Source: Solobacterium sp.
Lineage (GTDB): Bacteria; Bacillota_I; Bacilli_A; Erysipelotrichales; Erysipelotrichaceae
DNA length: 36,209 nt
Direction: 5' to 3'
Assembly (NCBI GenBank): GCA_017459725.1
Contig: JAFUCL010000014.1
Span: forward strand, 1-36,209
Shown here: one piece after another, positions 15,244 to 21,753 of the stretch
How positions within the stretch are numbered: the stretch's first letter is position 1
Layout: every line of letters starts with the position of its first letter
The notes under the pieces: generated by a model
Database searches by the model: none
Seen by the model: the letters and a program-made list of their open reading frames with translations, nothing else
Told to the model about the DNA's origin: nothing
Position numbers and translations under genes: made by a program

Positions 15244-15282
15244 AAATCCCCGGGACTGGCTGTACGGTACCCGAGGATTTTT
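15244..15282 (+). terminator. intrinsic terminator ending the redox operon
   Basis: AAATCCCCGGG (15244-15254) pairs with CCCGAGGATTT (15270-15280), an 11-bp stem with one mismatch and a 15-base loop, followed by further T. It lies 18 bases after the FMN reductase stop. Confidence 0.85.
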
Positions 15283-15389
15283 CAGCTTGTATGTGCAGGT
15301 ATCCAGATTTCTGCTGAACCGGGGAACGACCGTATCCTTCACGGTTTATCTGAATGATCATCCGGAAACATCTGCGATGAATGAAGGGG

Positions 15390-15395
15390 TATAAT
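15390..15395 (+). promoter_or_regulatory. consensus -10 hexamer for the InlB-type lipoprotein gene
   Basis: A perfect TATAAT lies 25 bases upstream of the start codon and just before the AGGAGG ribosome binding site (15407-15412). No good -35 is found 16-18 bases upstream, so the promoter may depend on an activator. The gap 15283-15389 otherwise shows nothing distinctive. Confidence 0.45.
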
Positions 15396-15419
15396 GAAGA
15401 GCGGACAGGAGGAATCAGA

Positions 15420-16325
15420 ATGAAGAAACTGATTGCCGCATGGGCGGTGTTAACGATGATATTCGCAGCAGGATGCGCGAAGCAGGAGGCACCTGCGAGC
15501 AGTACACCGGCAGCGGAGGAAACGGTGCTGGTAAAGGTGAATACGGACGGTCTGGGTGAGATTGCCGTATCGGAAACAGGAGAAACACCTGCATTTGATG
15601 ATCAGTATCCGATGTCATCCGCATTCACACATGTAAAGAAAGGCGGTACGGTTGCTCTGAATGCAAGAGGCCGCGATGACTGGCAGTTTGTCAAATGGAC
15701 GAAAGACGGAGAATACTTTGCACAGGAGGCGGAGATTACGGCTGCTGTTGAAGCGGATACGGAGTTTGTTGCGGTATTTGCGGTCGGCAGCACCTTCACG
15801 GGACCGGCTGTGGATGATATCAAGGATGCAAAGACCATGGCAGACGTGCTGGCTCTGCCGTCAAATGCTTCATCCATGTCTGAACACTACTATGCACTGC
15901 ATTTTGAACTGAACGGAAACGAATACCGGGCAGTGTCATTTATTGACAAAGATACGGCTGCCAAGGTATTTGCCCTGGATTTCGATGATCCCGAGTATGA
16001 TAAGAAACACAACGAGATCATTGCACCGCTGCCGATTGACCGGATCGACAATCTCACTGAGATGATCCCGTCCCAAGAAGAGATGGACAAGAGTATCGGA
16101 AAGACAGCGGGAGAGCTGCTGGATGAGGGCTGGCGTTTCTACTGGTGCAACCTCCAGGACAAACAGCTCGGTATGACGAACGGTCTGTTCTCATATACGC
16201 TCGGGTATGAAGGAGAACTGCAGCCCGGTATTGAGGCTGACGAAGAGACCGTAAGACCGCTGAAGATCACATCCGTCGGATATGACGGACTCGGTGATAT
16301 CGGTGCAGGTCTGGATAAAGAGTAA
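15420..16325 (+). CDS. lipoprotein with an InlB B-repeat-like domain
   Basis: A 301-residue predicted lipoprotein (lipobox FAAGC, C19). Residues about 35-120 form one beta-grasp repeat of the InlB B-repeat/Flg_new type: a strand with a glycine turn, GGTVALNARGRDDWQFVKWTKDGEYFAQEAEITAAVEADTEFVAVF. The rest (about 125-301) is a region I do not recognise; it contains KTMADVLALPSNASSMSEHYYALHFELNGNEYRAVSF and a C-terminal GLGDIGAG, and is acidic. It probably sits on the outer face of the membrane as an adhesion or binding protein. AGGAGG 7 bases upstream supports the ATG at 15420 over an upstream in-frame ATG at 15381. It has its own -10 and terminator. Confidence 0.82.
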   Translation: MKKLIAAWAVLTMIFAAGCAKQEAPASSTPAAEETVLVKVNTDGLGEIAVSETGETPAFDDQYPMSSAFTHVKKGGTVALNARGRDDWQFVKWTKDGEYFAQEAEITAAVEADTEFVAVFAVGSTFTGPAVDDIKDAKTMADVLALPSNASSMSEHYYALHFELNGNEYRAVSFIDKDTAAKVFALDFDDPEYDKKHNEIIAPLPIDRIDNLTEMIPSQEEMDKSIGKTAGELLDEGWRFYWCNLQDKQLGMTNGLFSYTLGYEGELQPGIEADEETVRPLKITSVGYDGLGDIGAGLDKE

Positions 16326-16341
16326 CAATGCAGCAAGACAC

Positions 16342-16368
16342 CCGGCCGGAATGATCCGGCCGGTTTTT
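16342..16368 (+). terminator. intrinsic terminator after the InlB-type lipoprotein
   Basis: Perfect 8-bp GC stem, CCGGCCGG (16342-16349) with CCGGCCGG (16356-16363), a six-base AATGAT loop, and TTTTT at 16364-16368. It lies 16 bases after the stop codon. Confidence 0.93.
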
Positions 16369-16457
16369 CTATTGTCATGTATGTGATATCGTGAAGGTAT
16401 ATACACGCACACATGCATCGGTCTGCGGTCTGTCCGCAAGGAAGAGAGGAAATCATA

Positions 16458-18362
16458 ATGCACGACAGTACAGTATTCAGAAATGCCGTATCCGCCAAAC
16501 GTCTGCTCAATGTAGTGAAGGAAGTATCGGACTTTCACCGCATACAGGCATCACCCATGTTCCGGGAAGCTGCCGAGCATGTTAAGAAGATCTGTGACCG
16601 GTACGGTCTGCAGGCAAAGATTCTCAGCTATGAAGCAGATCCTGATGTCTGGTATCTGCAGAGCAGGATGTTCAAGGAGTGGTCTGTCACGCAGGCAACC
16701 TTTGATCTGTGTGATCCGGAGAAGAGACTCTGTGATTATTCCGCAGAACCGATTTCCGTAATCCAGAAGAGCTATCCGATTGACCGGAGAAACAATCCCG
16801 TGGATCTGGTGCTGCTGGATAAAGGCGCAGATGAACATATGTATGAGGGAGTGGACCTGCAGGACAAATGGGTCTTTATCCGCGGGCATATCCGGGAATA
16901 CGGCTGGGTATACGGAAAGGGTGCTATCGGTATTGTGACAGACTATATTGCCGAAAATGCCAACCGCAAACGTGCCGATCTGTATAACTCCCTGACCTAT
17001 ACATCCTACTGGCATACGCATGAAAAGGATGAACCGGAAGGACGGGGTTTTGTGCTTTCACCGAAGGACGGCGACATGCTGGCAAAGATCTGCCTGGAGA
17101 AACGCGCGGAAGGAACCTATCCGCAGGTCAAGCCGTACATTGCCTCATCCCTGTACAACGGACATATCGAGGTGGTTGAGGTTATTATTCCGGGTATGGA
17201 TGATCTGAAAGTCAATCTGTGCGCACATCTGTGTCATCCGCGCAGCTCCTGCAACGACAATGCCTCCGGTGTATCTGCTTCCCTTGAAGCAATGAACATA
17301 ATCAACACCCTGGTCAAAGAGGGAAAGATTGCGCCTCCGCACCACACCATCCGGCTGACGCTGGTTCCCGAATACACCGGCACATTTGCATATCTGTCGG
17401 ATCATACGGACTACGAGAATGTGCTCGGGGCAATGAATCTGGACATGGTCGGCGGCAGACAGACACGTGCCTACGGACCGATTACGCTGACGAGACTTCC
17501 GCTTTCCACACCGTCTCTGATCAACGAACTGTCTGTGTACTGCATGGAACAGGCAGGCCGTGAAGCATCTTCCCTGACCGGTGCGGATGTATCCCTGACC
17601 AATCACTGTGTTTCCCCGTATACGGGCGGTTCCGACCATACCGTATACAGCGATCCCACTATCGGGATTCCCTGCTGCATGCTCGGTCAGTGGCCTGATC
17701 TGAACTACCATACGGCAACCGATACGCTTGATGTCATTGATCCGGAAGTGCTGAAATTCTCCTGTCTCACAGCAGCCAACTTCGCCTATGCCCTGGCTAA
17801 TCTCACTGAAGAAGATCTGCCGTATCTCTACGAAGAGCTGGATAAGACCATGACCGATGTCAAAACATCTTTGGCCGGTGAATACCTGCGTCATGAGATT
17901 GACAGGGATATGTTCGGTTCATGGATGTACAAATACAGACAGTACTTCACGGACTGTGTCAGCTCCGCAGAGAAACTCACCGGGGTCACGGATGTATCGG
18001 CAGCGCGTGCACATGTCGGAAAGATGTTTGATGAATGGATCCGGTACTACGGTCTGCAGGACAGCTATCCTGTGTATGAAGATCTGCAGGATGTATATGT
18101 GCGTACGGAAACCGGTCCCTACCAGCAGCTCAGCGACTACAGCTATGCCGGATACGGTGAAGCGGTAAAGGCATATGAAGCCGCAAAGGGTGATGTCGGA
18201 CACGGGTTTGACGGACTGGTGATGAATTATATTGACGGAAAACGCACGGTCGGTCAGCTGATCAGGGAAGTATCACTGGAATACCGCCGGGATATGAAGG
18301 ATGAAGTGCTGCCTTTCCTCAGGCTGCTGGAGAATCTGCATCTGATCCGGAAAACCGCATAG
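16458..18362 (+). CDS. DUF4910 / M28-like aminopeptidase-family protein
   Basis: A 634-residue cytoplasmic protein of the COG4310/DUF4910 group, which has an M28-type zinc-aminopeptidase fold. Visible family signatures are HLCHP (257-261) followed by NDNASG (266-271), PEYTGTFAYLSDH, the LGAMNLDMVGG strand, YTGGSDHTVYSDPTIGIPCCMLGQWPDLNYHTATDTLDVIDP, and a C-terminal winged-helix-like segment (VMNYIDGKRTVGQLIREVSLEYRRD). The conserved H, D and E residues suggest a metal site. Substrates of this family are unknown; some relatives sit in surface-polysaccharide clusters. GAGAGGA about 8 bases upstream supports ATG 16458. It stands alone between two lipoprotein genes. Confidence 0.85.
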   Translation: MHDSTVFRNAVSAKRLLNVVKEVSDFHRIQASPMFREAAEHVKKICDRYGLQAKILSYEADPDVWYLQSRMFKEWSVTQATFDLCDPEKRLCDYSAEPISVIQKSYPIDRRNNPVDLVLLDKGADEHMYEGVDLQDKWVFIRGHIREYGWVYGKGAIGIVTDYIAENANRKRADLYNSLTYTSYWHTHEKDEPEGRGFVLSPKDGDMLAKICLEKRAEGTYPQVKPYIASSLYNGHIEVVEVIIPGMDDLKVNLCAHLCHPRSSCNDNASGVSASLEAMNIINTLVKEGKIAPPHHTIRLTLVPEYTGTFAYLSDHTDYENVLGAMNLDMVGGRQTRAYGPITLTRLPLSTPSLINELSVYCMEQAGREASSLTGADVSLTNHCVSPYTGGSDHTVYSDPTIGIPCCMLGQWPDLNYHTATDTLDVIDPEVLKFSCLTAANFAYALANLTEEDLPYLYEELDKTMTDVKTSLAGEYLRHEIDRDMFGSWMYKYRQYFTDCVSSAEKLTGVTDVSAARAHVGKMFDEWIRYYGLQDSYPVYEDLQDVYVRTETGPYQQLSDYSYAGYGEAVKAYEAAKGDVGHGFDGLVMNYIDGKRTVGQLIREVSLEYRRDMKDEVLPFLRLLENLHLIRKTA

Positions 18363-18386
18363 GAAAGACAGTGATATATAATTGTC

Positions 18387-18395
18387 TGGTATAAC
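18387..18395 (+). promoter_or_regulatory. extended -10 promoter element for the deoxyribosyltransferase gene
   Basis: TGG followed by TATAAC (18390-18395) is an extended -10 about 27 bases upstream of the start codon. A second hexamer, TATAAT, is at 18377-18382. No -35 consensus is visible for either. Confidence 0.4.
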
Positions 18396-18421
18396 TACTT
18401 GATCAGGCAGGGAGATGTATT

Positions 18422-18940
18422 ATGAAACGTTTGCTTACCGCATTGCTTACTGCTGCCGTAATAACACTGACAGCCGGCTGCGGCGAAACTGCGGCAGAAA
18501 CAAGAAGAACCGAAGTCAGCCGTGTGTATCTTGCCGGATCGTTCTTCAATAAGACGGAAGCTGCGAACATCGAGTATGCCGAAAACATCCTGAGCGAGAA
18601 GGGACTGGAGTATTTCAGTCTGATGCGCCATGACGCAGACGCTCCCCACGGCACTACGGAGTGGGCACAGAAGATATTTGAAATGGACTGTGAGGAAATC
18701 GACAAGGCCGATGTTGTTGTGGCTCTCTATTATGGCAATGTTTCGGACAACGGTACTGCCTGGGAATGCGGTTATGCTTCATCACACGGTATTCCCGTAG
18801 TGCTGGTGCATATCCATGATACAGGCGGATCCAACCTCATGATGCACTGCAGCAGTACGACGGATATTACGCTGGAGCAGCTGGCTGACTATGATTTCAA
18901 GACGATGCCGGTTTATGAATACCAGGGCAAAATGTACTGA
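18422..18940 (+). CDS. nucleoside 2-deoxyribosyltransferase-like lipoprotein
   Basis: A 172-residue protein with a nucleoside 2-deoxyribosyltransferase domain behind a lipoprotein signal peptide (TLTAGC, C20). The domain starts RVYLAGSFFNKTEAANIEYA (34-53); the catalytic glutamate is E115 in DNGTAWECGYASSHGIPVVLV, and N138 in SNLMM matches the substrate-binding asparagine of the family. Such enzymes exchange or cleave nucleobases of deoxynucleosides and are normally cytoplasmic. Export and lipid anchoring would place it outside, where it could salvage or modify extracellular nucleosides. GGGAG about 8 bases upstream supports the start. Confidence 0.87.
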   Translation: MKRLLTALLTAAVITLTAGCGETAAETRRTEVSRVYLAGSFFNKTEAANIEYAENILSEKGLEYFSLMRHDADAPHGTTEWAQKIFEMDCEEIDKADVVVALYYGNVSDNGTAWECGYASSHGIPVVLVHIHDTGGSNLMMHCSSTTDITLEQLADYDFKTMPVYEYQGKMY

Positions 18941-19025
18941 ATGCTTATATGACAGGGGAATGTTAGAGCACACTGACCGGTATGCCTGATGTTAAGATGT
19001 GAGTAACAATATACAGGAGGTACAC

Positions 19026-19184
19026 ATGGAGGAGAAAAGACCCTGTTCCAATTCCCATCCCTGCACATGCCCGAATACAGGATGCGCACGTCACGGAAGA
19101 TGCTGTGACTGCGTTGCGTTCCACCGGGATGAGAAGAAAAATGTTCCGAACTGCTTCAAGATTGCCGGCGTAGTGGAAAAATAA
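19026..19184 (+). CDS. small cysteine-rich DUF6485-like protein
   Basis: A 52-residue protein with eight cysteines (C7, C13, C15, C20, C26, C27, C29, C43) in the pattern CxC-x4-C-x5-CCxC, then FHR and PNCF. This matches DUF6485, a family of small Firmicutes proteins that probably bind zinc or an iron-sulfur cluster; function unknown. An ideal AGGAGG sits 7 bases before the ATG at 19026. It is followed by a strong terminator, so it is either monocistronic or read through from the lipoprotein gene 85 bases upstream. Confidence 0.85.
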   Translation: MEEKRPCSNSHPCTCPNTGCARHGRCCDCVAFHRDEKKNVPNCFKIAGVVEK

Positions 19185-19224
19185 TCATACCCATCCGGAT
19201 ATAACAAGAGACGGACATTACTGT

Positions 19225-19253
19225 ACCGCACGGATCTGAACCGTGCGGTTTTT
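19225..19253 (+). terminator. intrinsic terminator after the DUF6485-like gene
   Basis: Perfect 9-bp stem, ACCGCACGG (19225-19233) with CCGTGCGGT (19241-19249), a 7-base loop and TTTTT at 19249-19253. It abuts the end of the minus-strand TetR gene, so it also separates convergent transcripts, though the minus side lacks a T tract. Confidence 0.9.
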
Positions 19254-19803
19254 ATATGCACACCCGGCGCGCAAGTTCAAGAATCAGCTCAGCTTCTTCA
19301 GCAGGACTTCTTTCGCATCCGCTGTTGATCCAGTTCTGCAGCAGACGGAAACTGCCATGCACGGCAAAGTCCGTTACGGCCTGTCTGCGCATAGGATCAT
19401 GACAGTTCAGCAGGGCAGCCGCAAGCAGATCCGTGATCTTCGGCAGGGAGAAGAGCTGCTCGGCAAACTCCGGATCAATGCCGTTGTTCAGCAGCAGGTA
19501 CGACAGTTCACTGTTGTCTTTTATATATGAAAAGACGGTAGTGACACGTTCCTGGATACTTTCACTGTTAGCAGGATCAGCTGCGGCAAGACATTCCGCC
19601 ACATCGTCAAGGAAACGGCTGCGGATATCGTTCAGCAGATCATACTGACTGCCGTAATGGTTGTAGAAGGTTGTGCGGTTGATGCCGGCGGTTTCACAGA
19701 GTTCCCTGATACTGACGGCAGTGATCGGTTTTTCGGCCAGCAAATGCAGAAGGGCTTTGCTGAGCCGATGTTTTGTACGTGTTATTTTTGTGTTTTCGGG
19801 CAT
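19252..19803 (-). CDS. TetR-family regulator divergent from the TauE fusion gene
   Basis: A 183-residue TetR protein, the only confident complete minus-strand gene here. The helix-turn-helix lies at about 10-55, with ITAVSIRELCETAGINRTTFYNHYGSQYDLLNDI. The C-terminal half resembles the TetR_C_7/YsiA-like domain (SYIKDNSELSYLLLNNGIDPEFAEQLF). GGAGG lies 5 bases upstream of the ATG. It is divergent from the TauE/SafE fusion gene, and the 106-base gap contains an 18-bp dyad. I infer it represses that transporter and probably itself; the inducer is unknown. Confidence 0.92.
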   Translation of the reverse strand: MPENTKITRTKHRLSKALLHLLAEKPITAVSIRELCETAGINRTTFYNHYGSQYDLLNDIRSRFLDDVAECLAAADPANSESIQERVTTVFSYIKDNSELSYLLLNNGIDPEFAEQLFSLPKITDLLAAALLNCHDPMRRQAVTDFAVHGSFRLLQNWINSGCERSPAEEAELILELARRVCI

Positions 19804-19840
19804 TGGACCTCCAAATCGACATTCCGGTGATATCTGTCGG

Positions 19841-19869
19841 TTGCGAAATCAACATGTGTTGATTATAAA
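19841..19869 (+). promoter_or_regulatory. promoter of the TauE fusion gene with an 18-bp operator in the spacer
   Basis: TTGCGA (19841-19846) and TATAAA (19864-19869) are 17 bp apart. The inverted repeat AATCAACA-TG-TGTTGATT occupies 19847-19864, exactly the spacer, with perfect 8-bp arms. On the other strand TATAAT lies at 19862-19867, so a divergent TetR-gene promoter may overlap. This is textbook geometry for repression by the neighbouring TetR protein. Confidence 0.75.
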
Positions 19870-19909
19870 GTAAGTGCAGTTCGGACGGAAATCAAGAGGA
19901 GATGTGCGG

Positions 19910-21424
19910 ATGGAATATATCTGGTATGTAATTGCGGCATTGGGAGCAGGTATCGGCACAGGACTGGCAGGTCTTTCTGCGGCTACGGTTATGGTGCCGG
20001 TGCTGATCGTGCTCTGTCCTTCGTTTGCGGGGGAAACAGGCGCATATCAGGCAACTGCGATTGCGCTGGCCTCGGATATACTCGGTTCGGCAGTCACGGC
20101 GCTGACATATATCAGACACCGGAATATCGATCTCAGACGGGGCTGGATCATGCTGGTATGCATTATCACCATGTGTACGGCAGGAAGCTACGCAGCGTTT
20201 CTGGCCGGCAATGTCGTGCTGGGCGGTTTTTCATTGTTCCTGACGTTTGCCATCGGTATACGGTTCCTGATCAGTCCCGATACAAGCAGAAAGGACGGTC
20301 CGGCGAAGGGAGAAAAGCTGGACTGGAAGGGTGTGCTGATTTCACTGTTCTTCGGTCTGACAATCGGTTTTGGGACAGGGTTTGTCGGCACCGGCGGCGG
20401 CATGATGATGCTGGTGGTATTCACCGTATTCCTGGGCATGGACCTGAAGACGGCAGTAGGAACCAGTACGTTCATCATGACCTTTACGGCTTTGATTGCC
20501 TCCGTCAGCCATATTCTGATTCATCCTGTTGTTCTCTTTGAAAAATGGCATGTCATGCTGCTGTGCATCATCGTAGCCACGGCATCAAGTCTTGTATCCG
20601 CACGCTTTGCCAACCGGGTCAGCGGCAGAACGGTGGGGCTGGCAACCGGTGCCGTGCTGACCGTGCTCGGCGCATCCATGATCTTCCTGAATTACCGGGA
20701 AAGCATTATGGGCATTGCGCTTGTGCGCGATACCCTGATTACCTTCGGTCAGTATATTGTTTATATCGCTTCCATGGCTTCGGGACTGCTGCTTCTGCAT
20801 GCCGTCTTCCGCATTCCGCAGAATATCTTCCGCAAGCTGCTGCATATCGCTGCCTTCACATCCTCGATCTTTGTGGTGCTCTGCGGCCGCGGGTGGCTGC
20901 CGGAAACCCTGACCCTGGCGCTGTTTGCGGCGGTTGTCTATCCGGTGCTTTGTCTCGCGGAAAAGTGGCAGGGATACAGCCGTCTGTTTGTTGAGAAGAA
21001 ACCGGGTGAGATCAGAAACAGTCTTCTGCTGTTGTTTCTTTCCCAGGCAGTTTTTATGGCTTTTACCTGCGGACTGCTGCAGAAACCGTATATCCTGATT
21101 GCGGCAACGGCAGCCTGGGGACTTGGTGACATTGCGGCGGCCTGGGTCGGCAGACCGCTGGGCAAACATAAGATCAAACTGAAGTTCGCCGATCCCTGCA
21201 AATCCTGGGAAGGAAGCGCAGCCATGGCGGTTACGGCATTTGCGGCATGTTACACAGCACTGCGGCTTACGGCACCGTGGTCAGCACCGCAGGCAGTATG
21301 TGTATCACTTGTAACTGCTGTCGTTGCGGCCTTTGTTGAAATGATCAGCACCGGCGGCAATGATACCGTCACCGTGCCTGCGGCAGGTGTTATCCTGCTG
21401 ACATTGATTTCCGCAGCCATATGA
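19910..21424 (+). CDS. fusion of a TauE/SafE permease and a polyprenol/phytol-kinase-like membrane domain
   Basis: A 504-residue, largely membrane-embedded protein. Residues 1-265 are a TauE/SafE anion exporter domain: the duplicated half-repeat is seen as GAGIGTGLAGLSAATVMVPVL (13-33) and GFGTGFVGTGGGMMMLVVF (153-171). Residues about 275-504 look like the CTP-dependent dolichol/phytol/diacylglycerol kinase family: RKLLHIAA (308-315), LGDIAAAWVGRPLGKHKI (405-422), a basic KSWEGS motif (431-436) and VEMISTGGNDTVTVP (476-490). TauE proteins export sulfite, sulfonates or other organic anions. The fusion suggests coupling of an anion to lipid metabolism, but the substrate is unknown. AGAGGAG supports ATG 19910. 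Confidence 0.83.
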   Translation: MEYIWYVIAALGAGIGTGLAGLSAATVMVPVLIVLCPSFAGETGAYQATAIALASDILGSAVTALTYIRHRNIDLRRGWIMLVCIITMCTAGSYAAFLAGNVVLGGFSLFLTFAIGIRFLISPDTSRKDGPAKGEKLDWKGVLISLFFGLTIGFGTGFVGTGGGMMMLVVFTVFLGMDLKTAVGTSTFIMTFTALIASVSHILIHPVVLFEKWHVMLLCIIVATASSLVSARFANRVSGRTVGLATGAVLTVLGASMIFLNYRESIMGIALVRDTLITFGQYIVYIASMASGLLLLHAVFRIPQNIFRKLLHIAAFTSSIFVVLCGRGWLPETLTLALFAAVVYPVLCLAEKWQGYSRLFVEKKPGEIRNSLLLLFLSQAVFMAFTCGLLQKPYILIAATAAWGLGDIAAAWVGRPLGKHKIKLKFADPCKSWEGSAAMAVTAFAACYTALRLTAPWSAPQAVCVSLVTAVVAAFVEMISTGGNDTVTVPAAGVILLTLISAAI

Positions 21425-21476
21425 AGTTAACAGGTTTTCTGTCATAACAAAACAGGATACGTGTCAAAGAAATTAT

Positions 21477-21505
21477 TTGTTCCAGGATAACAGTATTGGT
21501 ATTAT
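21477..21505 (+). promoter_or_regulatory. promoter of the leader and Lnt-like gene
   Basis: TTGTTC (21477-21482), a 17-bp spacer and TATTAT (21500-21505), with TGG just before the -10 (extended -10). Transcription would start near 21512, giving a leader of about 240 nucleotides. Confidence 0.6.
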
Positions 21506-21511
21506 TAATCA

Positions 21512-21743
21512 GGTTTCAAAAAACCATGACCACTTCTCTGAAGGCAGGCTACACGGACGGCCGGGTCAGATGCCGAGGACCTGTAGAAGATACAGGGACC
21601 ATACCGCGGGTATGGATGATGCATTCACATTGTGAATGGAATAAGCCGCTGCGCAAGCTGGTTTATCAGTCATTTCGGCAGGAGAAATCCGTGGTTTCCG
21701 ATGATTTGAGAACGGCTGTGCGCTGCGCAGGCGTTCTTTTTTT
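21512..21743 (+). ncRNA. candidate structured cis-regulatory leader ending in an intrinsic terminator
   Basis: The long leader contains several good hairpins: CCTGTA-GAAGA-TACAGG (around 21580-21600), CCATACC-GCG-GGTATGG just after it, and ATTCAC-ATT-GTGAAT near 21625-21640, then a GGAGAAA/TTTCC pairing. It ends in the terminator at 21710-21743. The design (long folded leader, terminator, ribosome binding site immediately after the T tract) is that of a transcription attenuator or riboswitch. I could not match it to a known class (TPP, SAM, FMN, lysine, cobalamin, c-di-GMP, T-box, M-box and others were considered). Confidence 0.5.
21710..21743 (+). terminator. leader terminator directly before the Lnt-like gene
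   Basis: GAACGGCTGTGC (21710-21721) pairs with GCGCAGGCGTTC (21725-21736), a 12-bp stem with one mismatch and one G-T pair, followed by seven T at 21737-21743. GGAGGAG begins at 21744, so the terminator sits between promoter and start codon and probably controls the gene. Confidence 0.85.
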
Positions 21744-21753
21744 GGAGGAGACT

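Larger units (their letters stand above)
21425..21753. other. 329-base non-coding region carrying a structured leader
   Basis: There is no credible gene between the TauE fusion and the Lnt-like gene. It holds a promoter (21477-21505), a stretch of about 200 bases rich in short hairpins, and a terminator that abuts the next gene's ribosome binding site. A frame in phase with the Lnt-like gene is open from 21496, but it runs through the terminator and its translation looks non-protein-like. Confidence 0.75.

Noticed and set aside
21580..21620. ACCGCGG in the leader, reminiscent of the T-box motif
   Set aside because: The full T-box sequence (UGGNACCGCG with upstream stem I elements) is not present, and the motif lies inside a simple CCATACC/GGTATGG hairpin.
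21496..21753. In-frame N-terminal extension of the Lnt-like protein
   Set aside because: It runs through the leader hairpins and terminator, while ATG 21754 has an ideal GGAGGAG and starts a natural membrane segment.
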